Source: JBAVVD01 sp049697115
Lineage (GTDB): Bacteria > Acidobacteriota > Aminicenantia > Aminicenantales > UBA4085
Assembly (NCBI GenBank): GCA_049697115.1
Contig: JBAVVD010000035.1
Location: 1 to 64,000, forward strand
DNA length: 64,000 bases
Direction: 5' to 3'
Below are positions 54,289-63,943 of the stretch, one piece after another. Position 1 is the stretch's first letter, and each line of letters opens with the position of its first letter. The translations under genes and the position numbers were made by a program. The notes under the pieces are model-generated. The model was not told the DNA's origin and searched no databases. It saw nothing but the letters and a program-made list of their open reading frames with translations.

Positions 54289-54810
54289 GAAAGGTGCAAA
54301 TTTAATAAAATACTCTATCCCTGATATGACGGCCACGGCCACAGCCAGCCAGAGAGCGATTTGCGACAGGAAATAGAGCGCTCCCAGGATTCCCTTTCCC
54401 AGAATGAGCATGGAGACAGCGATTGTCTCCAGAGTCATTTTCATTTTGCCGAGCCGGGAGGCGCTGATGATGTGCCCTCTGGAAGAAGCGATGGCCCTGA
54501 GGCCGGTGACGGCGATTTCCCTGCCGATGATAAGGATGGCCACCCAGGAAGGAAGGGAGCCCAGTTCCACAAGACAAATCAGGGCCGCGGTGATGAGCAG
54601 TTTGTCCGCGATCGGGTCCAGGAGCTGGCCGAGGACCGTGATTTTATTTTTTTTCCGTGCCCATAATCCGTCAAAAGTATCCGTGAGCGAGGCCAGAAGA
54701 AAAATAGCAAAAGCGAAAATGGCCTTATTATTGAATTGAGAGAGAAGAACAACGACCAGGATAGGGATAGAGACGATTCTCAGGGTGGTCAACACGGTGG
54801 GTGCGTTCAT
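54268..54810 (-). CDS. pgsA: CDP-diacylglycerol-glycerol-3-phosphate 3-phosphatidyltransferase
   Basis: Inner-membrane CDP-alcohol phosphotransferase for phosphatidylglycerol synthesis. The family motif D-G-x2-A-R-x8-G-x3-D-x3-D is complete: FDGLWARKKNKITVLGQLL followed by DPIAD. Four or more hydrophobic helices are visible (AIFAFAIFLLASLTD, KLLITAALICLVEL, WVAILIIGREIAVTG, VSMLILGKGILGAL, LAVAVAVISGIEYFI). At 180 residues it matches PgsA. It is transcribed opposite to fabD, with the two 3' ends overlapping by 21 bases. A cytoplasmic RTR tail ends the protein. Confidence 0.9.
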   Translation of the reverse strand: MNAPTVLTTLRIVSIPILVVVLLSQFNNKAIFAFAIFLLASLTDTFDGLWARKKNKITVLGQLLDPIADKLLITAALICLVELGSLPSWVAILIIGREIAVTGLRAIASSRGHIISASRLGKMKMTLETIAVSMLILGKGILGALYFLSQIALWLAVAVAVISGIEYFIKFAPFLLSRRT

Positions 54811-54868
54811 TCTTTCAGCAGGTTACTATAGCTCCCTCCGGTTGTCAATTTGATGAGGCGGGATGTCG

Positions 54869-57800
54869 CTATTCCTTGGGAATGGGACGTTTCTCTTTGT
54901 GCATGCCCTCGAAGATGGAATACACGACCGGAACAATCACCAGCGTAATGAGAGTTGAGCTGAGCAGACCTCCGATGACAGCCCGTGCCAAGGGCGCCTG
55001 CGCTTCTCCGCCTTCGTTGAGTCCGAGCGCCAGTGGAATCATGGCCATAATGGTTGTGGTCGCCGTCATCAATATGGGACGCAGGCGCCGCCGGCCGGCC
55101 TCCTCGATGGCTTCTCGCATCGGGAATCCGTCACGCCGCCGGAGGAGATTCGTATAGTCCACGAGCAGGATGGCGTTGTTGACGACAATTCCGCCGAGCA
55201 TGATACAGCCAATATAGGATTGGACGTTAAAAGTTGTGTTCGTGAGAAACAGCATCCAGATGACGCCGATCACTGCGAGTGGAATTGAAAACATGACGAT
55301 AAAAGGACCGCGAAGCGATTCGTAGAGGGACGCCATAATCATATAAACCAGGAGCAAAGCCAGAATGAGGCCAAAGAGCAACTCCCTGAATGCTTTCTGC
55401 TGCTCTTCATAGTCGCCGGTAAAGAGAATGTTGAAATCTCTGGGAACAGGAAGGCTGCGGAGCCGCTCACGAATATCCGAGATAATGGATCCCATATCCC
55501 TTCCGCTGATATTGGCGGAAACCGTGATGATGCGCTCCTGATCTTTGCGTTCTATCTGAACCGGGCCTTTTCTGGGCCTGACGCTGACCACGTTCTTCAA
55601 CATGACGGGCTGTCCCTCGGAATTGGTCAAGGTCAGATCCAGGAGGTCATCCAGGCTCATCTTTTCGGCATCTTGAACCTGGACGCGAATCCAGAATTCC
55701 TCTCCTCCCTCTCGAAAATTACTGGCCTGGGTTCCGGAGAGAAAAGTCTGCAGGGTGTAAGCAATCTGAGAGACGGTCAACTTCATATCCGCCGTCTTCT
55801 GGCGGTCGATGACGATAATCTCTTCGGGCGTTCCGGATTCCCGGCTGAGTCTGGCGTCCGTGACGCCATCAACTTTTTCAACCAATGCCATCACCTGCTG
55901 GGCAAGGGCATCCGCCGTCTCCAGATCATAGCCTCGGATTTCGATCTGAACCCGATCTCCACCGCTCTGGCCCATTCTCAGGATAAAGAGCCCCTGCCCG
56001 GATCGGATCCGGGTTCGAACTCCCGGGATTCCAGAAAGCTTCTGACGGAGGCTGTCCGAGACGTCATCGCTGGATCTTGATCGCATCTTTTCCGGAACCA
56101 GAGAAATCCTGATTTCTCCAATGTGAGAGCCGGATGAACGGAAGCCTGACCCTCCGACGCTCTCCACCATGCTTTGAGCTTCTGGAACTTCTTTCTTGAC
56201 AATCGCCGCGATGGTCTGGAATTTTTCTTCCATAATCCCGAGGCGCGTGCCGACCTCCATTTCTCCGCTGACACGGACCTCTCCTTCATCGGCTGCAGGC
56301 ATGAACTCATTTCCGACCAGCCGGATGAGAAAAAGGCTTCCCACGAAGAGAGCCCCGGCAATTCCCAGAACCAGGGTCCGATGATTTAAGGAATAATGGA
56401 GGAGTTCCTTGTATTTATTCTCGATTATTGTAAAGTAAAGTCCTGTCCGCCGGAACAGCTTGACCCGCCATGATTTGTGTGTGGAATCGGCGATGGTGGT
56501 CACCCGAAGGACCCGGCTCGACAGCAGCGGGACGAGAGTCAGGGCGACGACCAGAGAGCAAAACAGAGAAAAACTCACCACATAGGAAAGCTGCTTAAAC
56601 ATTATTCCTGTCATGCCTCTGAGAAAAATCAAAGGCAGAAAAACCGCCAGGGTTGTCAGAGTGCTGGCGACAATCGCCGAGGAGACCTCTCCAGTTCCGT
56701 TGATAGCGGCTTTGAAAGGCGGCTCTCCGGTCTCCTGAAGTCGGTAAATGTTTTCCAGAACCACAATCGAGTTGTCCACCAGCATCCCTATTCCCAGCGC
56801 AAGGCCTCCGAGCGTCATAATATTCAATGTGAATCCGCCGAAATAAATCAGAGCAAATGTGGCGATGATAGAGATCGGAATAGCGATGGCGATGACCGTC
56901 GTGCTCCGGAGGTTGCGCAGGAAAAACAGCAGCACCAGGATAGCCAGCAGGCCTCCATAGAAAGCGGCCATTCCGACATTGGATATGGCATTCCGAATAT
57001 ACTTCGAAGAATCAATGATCGGAATCAGGGAAATCTGGGGAAAATCACGGTGGATCTGCTCAATTTCTTTGAGGACGGCTTTGGCCACTTCCACCGTGTT
57101 TTTTCCGGACTGCTTGCTGATGGAGAGCCGAATCCCCGGTTTCCCGTTGATTCGAACAATCCGTCTGATTTTTTGCCAGGTATCCTCCACATTGGCAATT
57201 TCTTTGAGCTGAATGGGGACTTTATCCCGGATCGCGATCACCGTATTCCGAATTTCCTCAAGGTTTGTATACACACCAGGAGTGCGGATGAGCACTTCAA
57301 AGTTGCCGCGTTCAATGAAACCGGCCGGCACATCCACGTTTTCGGACCGAATTTTATTGAGAATAAGATCCAGAGGAAGGCCGAGCGCCTTGATTTTATC
57401 GGCGTGGAGGTTGACGTGAATCTCCCGCTGGAAGCCTCCCCAGATATCCAGAGAAGCCACGCCGGGCACGCGCTCAATTCTGTATTTGATCTGGTTGTCG
57501 ATAAGGCGTCTTGTATGAATGGGGTCCAGGTCTGACGACGCCCCCAGGATGAGAATGGGAAAGCTGGATGGGTCAAATTTTCTGAGGCGTGGCCGTTCCA
57601 CGTCTTCCGGGAGAACGGGAATGATGCGATCCAGCCGGTCTCGAACGTCGTTTGCGGCGGCATCCAGATTTGTGCCCCATGTGAAAGAAATCCGAACGTT
57701 GCTGCTTCCTTCGGAAGAAACAGAAGAGACCTCTTCGACTCCCGGGACTGCCGACATCGCGCCCTCAATGGGCCGAGTGATCAATTCTTCGATTTCCTCA

Positions 57801-57967
57801 GGCGAGGCATTGGTGTAACTTGTCGAAATACTCAGGGTGGGGTAGGAAATATCCGGCATCAAGTCGATCGGAAGACGCAGGAAAGACACCATACCCAGAA
57901 GGATCATGATCAGCGCAAGCATTATGGTGAATATGGGATGATTGACTGAAAATTGTGGGAGTTTCAT
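54869..57967 (-). CDS. RND-family multidrug efflux permease (HAE1/AcrB-like)
   Basis: Inner-membrane proton-driven pump of a tripartite exporter. The 1032-residue protein has the duplicated RND layout: N-terminal FSVNHPIFTIMLALIMILLG, periplasmic porter loops, the TM4 motif GIGMLVDNSIVVLENIYR, FLPLIFLRGMTGIMFKQL, and the second half from LVLGIAGALFVGSLFL to VVNNAILLVDYTNLLRR. In TM4 the second Asp of AcrB is Asn here, and in TM10 the AcrB Lys is replaced (VVNNAILLVD); both changes are common in this HAE1 subgroup. Its ATG overlaps the adaptor gene stop by four bases. Substrates cannot be predicted. Confidence 0.92.
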   Translation of the reverse strand: MKLPQFSVNHPIFTIMLALIMILLGMVSFLRLPIDLMPDISYPTLSISTSYTNASPEEIEELITRPIEGAMSAVPGVEEVSSVSSEGSSNVRISFTWGTNLDAAANDVRDRLDRIIPVLPEDVERPRLRKFDPSSFPILILGASSDLDPIHTRRLIDNQIKYRIERVPGVASLDIWGGFQREIHVNLHADKIKALGLPLDLILNKIRSENVDVPAGFIERGNFEVLIRTPGVYTNLEEIRNTVIAIRDKVPIQLKEIANVEDTWQKIRRIVRINGKPGIRLSISKQSGKNTVEVAKAVLKEIEQIHRDFPQISLIPIIDSSKYIRNAISNVGMAAFYGGLLAILVLLFFLRNLRSTTVIAIAIPISIIATFALIYFGGFTLNIMTLGGLALGIGMLVDNSIVVLENIYRLQETGEPPFKAAINGTGEVSSAIVASTLTTLAVFLPLIFLRGMTGIMFKQLSYVVSFSLFCSLVVALTLVPLLSSRVLRVTTIADSTHKSWRVKLFRRTGLYFTIIENKYKELLHYSLNHRTLVLGIAGALFVGSLFLIRLVGNEFMPAADEGEVRVSGEMEVGTRLGIMEEKFQTIAAIVKKEVPEAQSMVESVGGSGFRSSGSHIGEIRISLVPEKMRSRSSDDVSDSLRQKLSGIPGVRTRIRSGQGLFILRMGQSGGDRVQIEIRGYDLETADALAQQVMALVEKVDGVTDARLSRESGTPEEIIVIDRQKTADMKLTVSQIAYTLQTFLSGTQASNFREGGEEFWIRVQVQDAEKMSLDDLLDLTLTNSEGQPVMLKNVVSVRPRKGPVQIERKDQERIITVSANISGRDMGSIISDIRERLRSLPVPRDFNILFTGDYEEQQKAFRELLFGLILALLLVYMIMASLYESLRGPFIVMFSIPLAVIGVIWMLFLTNTTFNVQSYIGCIMLGGIVVNNAILLVDYTNLLRRRDGFPMREAIEEAGRRRLRPILMTATTTIMAMIPLALGLNEGGEAQAPLARAVIGGLLSSTLITLVIVPVVYSIFEGMHKEKRPIPKE

Positions 57968-59211
57968 CTGTGATCTCCTCTCTTCGTTTTGCTGTCCGCC
58001 GTTTTATCCTTGGACGGCGGAGAATCCGGCGGATTTGCGCCTGTGTATTCCTGTGGAAGAATGATGGGGCTTCCAGGAACGAGGAGATGCTGGCCCAGGG
58101 TCACGACATATCCGGATAGGGGAGAGGGATCAATGATTTCTGCCAGCTCGCCGGTGGAGATGCCGATTTTAACGGGGACAAACCGGGCTGTTTTGTTTTC
58201 GACATCGGCCAGGAAAATACCTTCCTGATTGTTCCGTTTGACAACTGAACTCACCGGGACCACAGTGGCATTTGGACGTGTCTCAAACTCAATCTGAACA
58301 TTAACGAACATTCCGGGCTTGAAAAGTTCTTCCAGGTTGGGAATCTCGATCTCCACTCTGGCTTCCCTGGACGTTTCTTTGAGCAACGGAGCGATACGGG
58401 TGATCGTCCCGGAAATCGTTTGACCGGAGAAGGCATCCGTGCTGATTTTTGCCTTCTGGCCGGCTTTGACCTTGAAATAGTCTTTATCCGAAATATGGAT
58501 GACGGCAATCAGCGGATTGATCTCAAGAATAGACAGAATAGGGGCGTTGGGTGTGAGCAGGGCTCCTTCATCCACAAAACGTTCTCCGACAACCCGAGGT
58601 CTGCTGCCGTCTTCCCAGGAGGCCTTAATCCTTGTATAGGATAAACGGACCTCGGCCGCTTTGAGCGCCGCTTCCTTATGGGCTACCTGAGCCTCTGCGA
58701 CTTTATGTCTGGATTCCAGGGATGTAAAATTGCCCTTGGCCGCATCGAGCTCTGAATCGGCGGAAATGCCCTGGGTATGAAGCTTTTGGATTCTTTCCAG
58801 CTCCCGCTTGGCCACGTTCAAGGAGCTCAGAGATTCCACCTGATTGGCCTGGGCGACCTTCAAGTCCGCCTGTGCCTGGATGAACTGCTGGCTGTACTCG
58901 TCATCATCGAGAACGGCAATCAGCTGGCCGCGAACCACCCGGTCTCCAATGTTAATATAGAGTTTTTCCAATTTTCCTGAAATTTTCGGAGCAATCACAA
59001 ATTGGGACTTGGGAATCAACGTGCCGGTGAAATTTCCGATTTTTTGGATGGCCGCTTTTTTCACAGGGACGATTTCAACGGCGACGGAAATCGCCATCGG
59101 CTGTCCGCGACTGTCCTTTTTGGATGGAAAAACCTTTTTTAAAACCTGCCAGCCAATAAGCCCGACAACACACGCAAGGATGACGATCAGTATTGTCTTT
59201 TTCTTCATCAT
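57964..59211 (-). CDS. RND efflux periplasmic adaptor (membrane fusion protein)
   Basis: Adaptor joining the RND pump to a TolC channel. An N-terminal anchor (TILIVILACVVGLIGWQVL) is followed by the barrel-sandwich half-motif GTLIPKSQFVIAPKISGKLE, a helical hairpin (about 105-190), the second half RIKASWEDGSRPRVVGERF ... DEGALLTPNAPILSI, and a beta-barrel (AVIHISDKDYFKVKAGQK, GTITRIAPLLKETSREARVE). The tail is rich in Pro, Asp and Lys. At 415 residues it is of standard size. It overlaps the permease start and follows the TolC-type gene by about 100 bases. Confidence 0.9.
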   Translation of the reverse strand: MMKKKTILIVILACVVGLIGWQVLKKVFPSKKDSRGQPMAISVAVEIVPVKKAAIQKIGNFTGTLIPKSQFVIAPKISGKLEKLYINIGDRVVRGQLIAVLDDDEYSQQFIQAQADLKVAQANQVESLSSLNVAKRELERIQKLHTQGISADSELDAAKGNFTSLESRHKVAEAQVAHKEAALKAAEVRLSYTRIKASWEDGSRPRVVGERFVDEGALLTPNAPILSILEINPLIAVIHISDKDYFKVKAGQKAKISTDAFSGQTISGTITRIAPLLKETSREARVEIEIPNLEELFKPGMFVNVQIEFETRPNATVVPVSSVVKRNNQEGIFLADVENKTARFVPVKIGISTGELAEIIDPSPLSGYVVTLGQHLLVPGSPIILPQEYTGANPPDSPPSKDKTADSKTKRGDHR

Positions 59212-59310
59212 TGACCTCTCTTTTCATTTCCGAACGAAGATAGAAAACGGCACTCTCTTAACTCTTCAGTTTCGCTCCTCATTAAAATAGGTCGACACAT
59301 CGGAGAATGT

Positions 59311-60867
59311 TTATTTTAACCCAATGTCTGAGATTTGAATATTTTTTGATTCCAACATCGTTCCCAGGACCTTGTCCAGGTAGGCCTGGGAGAGTGTGTA
59401 GTCGACCGTGGCTTTAAGCTCGGCACTTCGGGCATCCGCCAGGTCTCTTTGATATTGAAGGAGAAGATAATTCGTGGATTTTCCCACATTGAATTTCTCG
59501 CCCTCCGCTTCCAGCTTTTTTTCCGCCAGTTGGCGGGCGGCCGTATAGGCCTGGACTCTCTTGTATCCGAGCTGGACAGCACGGACAGCTGTTTTGATTT
59601 CCAGAAACATTTGTCGCTCCTGGTCGCGCAGGTTGAAATCCGCCTGTTTCAGACTGACTTTTGTCTGGGCATATTCAGCCCGCGACAGAACGGTGCTTAA
59701 AGGAAACCTCAAGGTCAGCCCGACGGACCAGTTGTTATATTTGAAGTTGAGCGCATCCTTCAGCGCGTCAGTGGAGGCTCCGGGAACCTTCCCCACCACA
59801 ATACGTGAAAACGCATCGTTGTCCTGATACAAAATTTGATCTCCCGAAATCCCCGGGCTCCAGTACGAAACACTGAAGTTGAGCTCGGGAAGGAGCTGAT
59901 TGGCGGCGAAACTGACATTCAACTCCTTGTTTTTCATATCGATTTGAGCAGCCTTCAAATCCGGCCGCTTCTCCAATGCGATCGCCAGAGCCGTGTCCAG
60001 TTCGATGTCTCTTTCCTCAAATCTGGGTTTATCGGTGGGGAATAGTTCAACGTCTTCCCCGTTTTCGGCTTCGGAAATATTGATGATGGATTTAAGGCGG
60101 TCTTCGCTGTTTTTCACCAGGGCTTCGGCCTGGAGGATATCGGCTTCCCGCGTGGCGACCTCGGCCTGGGCGGTATAAAGGTCGATGGGAGCCATGGTCC
60201 CGACTTCCACTTTCCTCTGGTTTTCCTTGAGAAGATCGCGGGCCAACTGTAAGGACTGTTCCCGGACCTTTAGATTTTCGATGCTGTAAACGAGATTCCA
60301 GTAAGCTTCCTCGACATTGAACAGGATGTCCATGAGAGCATCCTGAAACTGCTTTTCCGTCACTTCTCGGTTGTTTTTGGCAATGATGATCTCTTTTCGG
60401 CTGGTCTTGAATCCGAAGTTCCGTAAAAGAGGTTGAGTGAAATTGAATGATAACGTGCTGCCGTAGCGGGGATTGATGGTCTGGAAACTGCGGTTGGTTT
60501 CGGTTCTGTAGGAACTGAGAAATGTGGTCAATGTTCCCCCGGTCGGGATATATTGACTGAGCGACACTTCGTAGTCCCTGCTGGCGGAATTGACTTGACC
60601 GGCCGCATCAATCCAGGAATAGGAGGCGGAGTTGGTCTCCTCATTGCTATAGGTAAAAGAAAGTGTGGGCATGAATTTTTCATTGGCCCGCAGGACGGAA
60701 AGATCAGCAAGCTCGGGATTCAATACTTCAGCGGCAATTTTAAGATTATTCTGCATGGCACTGACAAAGCAGTCCTCAAGCGAAAGAGACTTCTTGTTCT
60801 GGGCGAATGCCCCGACTGTGAAAATAAAAATCAGAAGGCCGGCTGCTCCTAAGATGCGTTTGATCAT
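59311..60867 (-). CDS. TolC-family outer-membrane efflux protein
   Basis: Outer-membrane channel of the tripartite pump. ATG 60867 follows GAGGAGGAATACC and starts a signal peptide (ILGAAGLLIFIFTVGAFAQ); the frame is open 32 codons upstream but lacks a start site. Two tandem OEP repeats are seen: LSLEDCFVSAMQNNLKIAAE ... EAYWNLVYSIENLKVREQSL and DIELDTALAIALEKRPDLKA ... LGYKRVQAYTAARQLAEKKL, with periodic coiled-coil helices. About 518 residues. First gene of the tolC-adaptor-pump operon, preceded by a good promoter at 61076-61104. Confidence 0.9.
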   Translation of the reverse strand: MIKRILGAAGLLIFIFTVGAFAQNKKSLSLEDCFVSAMQNNLKIAAEVLNPELADLSVLRANEKFMPTLSFTYSNEETNSASYSWIDAAGQVNSASRDYEVSLSQYIPTGGTLTTFLSSYRTETNRSFQTINPRYGSTLSFNFTQPLLRNFGFKTSRKEIIIAKNNREVTEKQFQDALMDILFNVEEAYWNLVYSIENLKVREQSLQLARDLLKENQRKVEVGTMAPIDLYTAQAEVATREADILQAEALVKNSEDRLKSIINISEAENGEDVELFPTDKPRFEERDIELDTALAIALEKRPDLKAAQIDMKNKELNVSFAANQLLPELNFSVSYWSPGISGDQILYQDNDAFSRIVVGKVPGASTDALKDALNFKYNNWSVGLTLRFPLSTVLSRAEYAQTKVSLKQADFNLRDQERQMFLEIKTAVRAVQLGYKRVQAYTAARQLAEKKLEAEGEKFNVGKSTNYLLLQYQRDLADARSAELKATVDYTLSQAYLDKVLGTMLESKNIQISDIGLK

Positions 60868-61198
60868 GGTATTCCTCCTCGATATCACTTGTTTTGTTTT
60901 TTGGATGATGTTGATAAGTGAGGTATTCATGCCGGAACTCTGGGAGTTCGCGAAATCATACATATAAAGAGAGTAATCATCCGATGAGTTTTTTTAAGGC
61001 CGCGCTGTTTCCTTTTGAGTATGCTCTCGCTTCCTGAAATATTAAATTTGTGCCGTCTCCTCACTTTAAAGAAGTTTAATACCATAAGAGACAAAAGCAG
61101 TCAATTTAATAAAGCGAACCCAGATTTGCCCATAGAAAATAAAGATTGGTCCTGGGCAGTCCCTCTGTGTTCGAGGACTTCGAGGGAGGGGGAAGTTT
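60868..61198. other. Intergenic region upstream of the efflux operon
   Basis: A 331-base non-coding stretch that is A+T-rich in its middle. It holds the efflux-operon promoter (61076-61104), which leaves a leader of about 200 bases. Near 61150-61195 a G+C-rich inverted segment (TCCCTC ... GAGGGA) lies just after the stop of the barrel-cytochrome gene and could stop that transcript. No open frame with coding character, RNA gene or regulator is recognised in it. Confidence 0.5.
61076..61104 (-). promoter_or_regulatory. Sigma-70-type promoter for the efflux operon
   Basis: Minus strand TTGACT (61104-61099), spacer of exactly 17 bases, TATTAA (61081-61076). One mismatch in the -35 and two in the -10. 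ATTTAAT-like repeats overlap it and may bind a regulator, but no regulator gene is adjacent. Confidence 0.5.
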
Positions 61199-62341
61199 TT
61201 AGATCCCGACCATGATTCCTGTTAAGAAGCGGTGGTCCTTTCCGTCGAGGTCATGGGTGTATTCGCTCATCCATCGCATGTTTCTTCTCAGGAGATAACT
61301 CGCGTTGACCGTGACCCTCTGGTAGTTGGCCTCATCGAAGCAGGATTTGACCTGGTTATAGGCAAAGGTGAAAAACCATCTCCCCTTATCTCCCTGGGGA
61401 GAGAAAATCAGCTCTCCGAAGTACGCATCGGTGCTGTGTTTTTGCCCATCGCTCGAAAACAGCGGGTTTGAATCCGTTCGTCTCACGTACTGCAGCATGA
61501 GCTCCACTTTGGGCAGCCTCAGCCGGAGGTCCGGCCCCAGGTAGCTGACCGTGTTCGTTGTGCCGCCCTGATCTTCTTTCCCGTGATAGCCCAGAATCCC
61601 GAACCGGATTGACTTTTGACTGAAGCTCTGGGCGACTCTCCAGACGAAACTTTTATATTTATCCGTGTCGAAAATATCGGGATTATCGATACCGTTTCCA
61701 TTGACGACCTGAAAAACGAAATCCGTGCCGAAATTCGTGCCGGCACTTCCCATGATTCCCCTATCGTACGAGAGGCTTATCTGGCTCTGGCCCACCCTGA
61801 ATTTGTAAATCCTGTATTCCTCGAAGGTTAGCCGGGTTTCCGTCGGCTTGATCGGGTCGGAGATCCGGTACTGCCCGAACGCAATGGAGACGGGAAGTCC
61901 GAAGACGTTCCTGAAGATAAGATACGTGTCTTCCAGTCCCGCGATCTTTCCCTCTTCGGTGAGGAGGAAGTAGGTGTAGTAAGAGATCGTGTTGGAGATA
62001 TTGCCGCCGGAGAGGATCTTCATAACGAACGGAGATTTGATGTCCGGCCTGACATCCGCATTAAACTCATAGGCGAGGTAGCCGTCGAAGCGGAAGGCTA
62101 GGGGCAGCTCCCTTTGAAGAAGAAGAATCGGGTCGCCCGTGTCGATTGTGGCCCGCGGCGGTTCCTTTTCAGGGATTCGATACCCGTTGTCCATAAAATC
62201 CTCTCCGAACGCCTTCAGATGGGGCACAGGGGCGTGACAGACCTCACAGGAGTATCCGTACTTTCTGGCGAAGGCGGGGATGGCCGCTGCGCATTCGGCC
62301 AACAGGAAAATACAAAGGATTGAGAGGGAAAATTTTTTCAT
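61199..62341 (-). CDS. Outer-membrane beta-barrel protein with one N-terminal c-type haem site
   Basis: A 380-residue exported protein. The signal peptide (LSILCIFLLAECAAAIPAFA) is followed at once by a single CxxCH haem site (CEVCH, residues 32-36) in KYGYSCEVCHAPVPHLKAFG. From about residue 70 to the end, alternating amphipathic strands with frequent Tyr/Phe ends (LAFRFDGYLAYEF, RIYKFRVGQSQISLSY, RWFFTFAYNQVK, RMWSEY-like RWMSEYTHDL) point to a 14-18-strand porin-like barrel. So it may place a haem at the periplasmic mouth of a pore. It is immediately downstream of a five-haem cytochrome in the same direction, suggesting joint electron transfer across the outer membrane. Function is inferred. 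Confidence 0.7.
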   Translation of the reverse strand: MKKFSLSILCIFLLAECAAAIPAFARKYGYSCEVCHAPVPHLKAFGEDFMDNGYRIPEKEPPRATIDTGDPILLLQRELPLAFRFDGYLAYEFNADVRPDIKSPFVMKILSGGNISNTISYYTYFLLTEEGKIAGLEDTYLIFRNVFGLPVSIAFGQYRISDPIKPTETRLTFEEYRIYKFRVGQSQISLSYDRGIMGSAGTNFGTDFVFQVVNGNGIDNPDIFDTDKYKSFVWRVAQSFSQKSIRFGILGYHGKEDQGGTTNTVSYLGPDLRLRLPKVELMLQYVRRTDSNPLFSSDGQKHSTDAYFGELIFSPQGDKGRWFFTFAYNQVKSCFDEANYQRVTVNASYLLRRNMRWMSEYTHDLDGKDHRFLTGIMVGI

Positions 62342-62541
62342 GGCCTTCTCCTTTTGACTGAATATGTATTGTAATCCAATCCAGAAAAAATTTAAAGAGC
62401 GCCTGGCCGGGCCTCATCTCTATTTTCCATCAAAAATTCTGGCTGGATTCTTTTCTGGGCTTTATTTCGATCGTTCCTGTCAAACTGACGGCGGAAATAT
62501 CCGGGGCTCATTTCCTGCGGGGAAAAGGGGATTCTTCTGGA

Positions 62542-63888
62542 TCAGTAGATGATGCGGATCTCTGTATCTGCGGAGTTGATTTCCTTGATTTCGAATTCGT
62601 CGGCCGGGACGCCAAGGAATTCGGCCACGGATTTGACGAGCAGCCGATATTGTAACCTGGCCTCAATGCGGAGTATCCCTTCAGGAAGTGTTTGAGGAGT
62701 GGTCCAGGTGTAGGTTTCGATCTTGGTTTCTCTGGGGCCGATCCGGTAGTCGACGCCCTGGCTGGCCGTGTTCCACTGGCCGATGGTCATCCTTCCCTTG
62801 GGGTCGAAATAGGGAAGCCGGAAAACCCTGTGCCCCTCTTCGATATCGTCCCTCTGGACTCCTTTGAAGTCCTTGATGTCCATCATCATATCACCCATAT
62901 CCTGGTAGGCGAGTGCATTGGAAGAGATCGTATACTCCTCTCCTTCAAAGCCTTTCCTGTCCACCGGAAGAAGGTACCGGTTGCCTTTGGCATCGACCGC
63001 ATGAACCTCAAGCCAGAGCTGTCTGTCCTCGACCGAGCCGGTCGGGATTTTGTGGCCGGCCTTGGCGTTGTAAAGGTGGACGCTGATGACGGTTTTATCT
63101 CCCGGAAAGAGCTCTTCCGCATCCCCATAGACTTTCATTTCGATAGCCCCTCGAATTTTGGCAAGGACATGGCCCCCGGGGAAATTGTGGTTGGCCATAT
63201 CCTGGAGAGGCTCTCCCATGTCCGCACTCTTTCCGGGCGCGTGCCACATATGGCAGTCGTGGCACCTCACGCCCTGTTTGGAATACGGGCCTTCTTTCCA
63301 TTCGAGGTGGGTGGATTTCACCCAGATTCCGTATGGATTTTTCTCATTGTGGCAGGTCCCGCAGAAATCGGGTGATTTAATGAAATCGGAATACCGGGTT
63401 TCGTGGTGGGGAGAGACGACCCCCTGTCTCGGCCCGTATTTGATGTTGCCGGGCGAGAGATTGTAATTGAAATTAAAAGGAAGTTCACCGGAGTATCCGG
63501 ATACGGAATGACAGACATCACAGAACACGGAATCATTGGCCCTTGTATTGGCTGAGGGAGGCTGGGGAGGGATATCCCCGACATACAGGGCAACGGGAGT
63601 ATGGCAGCCGTTGCAGCCCGCTTTGATTTCGGCCACCTTGGGATCTTTTTCCGCCTGGGGAAGAGCCAGCTTGAAATACTCGATCTCATCCCAGTGGTGG
63701 GTATAGGCCTGTGCCATCATCGTCTGTTTCCATTGCGTATAGATATCCCTATGGCATTGGGCGCATCTTTTGGGAGTTTCGAACTGGTCGTAGCTTTTTT
63801 TCGGAGCCGAAGAGAGGGCGGCGATGAGGATAAGGATAGGAAGAAAGATTACGGCCGGAAAAATTCCGTGTTTGATTTTTTTCCTCAT
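62542..63888 (-). CDS. Five-haem periplasmic cytochrome c
   Basis: Multihaem cytochrome with signal or anchor segment (IFPAVIFLPILILIAAL) and five CxxCH sites: residues 42-46 (CAQCH), 92-96 (CNGCH), 123-127 (CDVCH), 176-180 (CGTCH) and 209-213 (CHDCH). Several additional His (YTHHWDE, SPHHETRYSD, STHLEW, MWHAPG) could be distal ligands. The arrangement resembles cytochrome c-554/NrfB-like families. The C-terminal 220 residues lack haem sites and look like a beta-rich domain (GDKTVISVHLYNAKAGHKIP, RQLWLEVHAVD). About 200 bases separate it from the barrel-cytochrome gene; nothing is recognised in that gap. Electron partners are unknown. Confidence 0.85.
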   Translation of the reverse strand: MRKKIKHGIFPAVIFLPILILIAALSSAPKKSYDQFETPKRCAQCHRDIYTQWKQTMMAQAYTHHWDEIEYFKLALPQAEKDPKVAEIKAGCNGCHTPVALYVGDIPPQPPSANTRANDSVFCDVCHSVSGYSGELPFNFNYNLSPGNIKYGPRQGVVSPHHETRYSDFIKSPDFCGTCHNEKNPYGIWVKSTHLEWKEGPYSKQGVRCHDCHMWHAPGKSADMGEPLQDMANHNFPGGHVLAKIRGAIEMKVYGDAEELFPGDKTVISVHLYNAKAGHKIPTGSVEDRQLWLEVHAVDAKGNRYLLPVDRKGFEGEEYTISSNALAYQDMGDMMMDIKDFKGVQRDDIEEGHRVFRLPYFDPKGRMTIGQWNTASQGVDYRIGPRETKIETYTWTTPQTLPEGILRIEARLQYRLLVKSVAEFLGVPADEFEIKEINSADTEIRIIY

Positions 63889-63913
63889 AACATCCTCCTG
63901 CTAAGCGTTTCAA

Positions 63914-63943
63914 TTTATACCATACTCTGGACCTTTCTGTAAA
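63914..63943 (-). promoter_or_regulatory. Possible promoter for the cytochrome genes
   Basis: Minus strand TTTACA (63943-63938), 18-base spacer, TATAAA (63919-63914), 25 bases before the ATG at 63888. Fit is fair; GAGGATG precedes the start. Confidence 0.45.
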
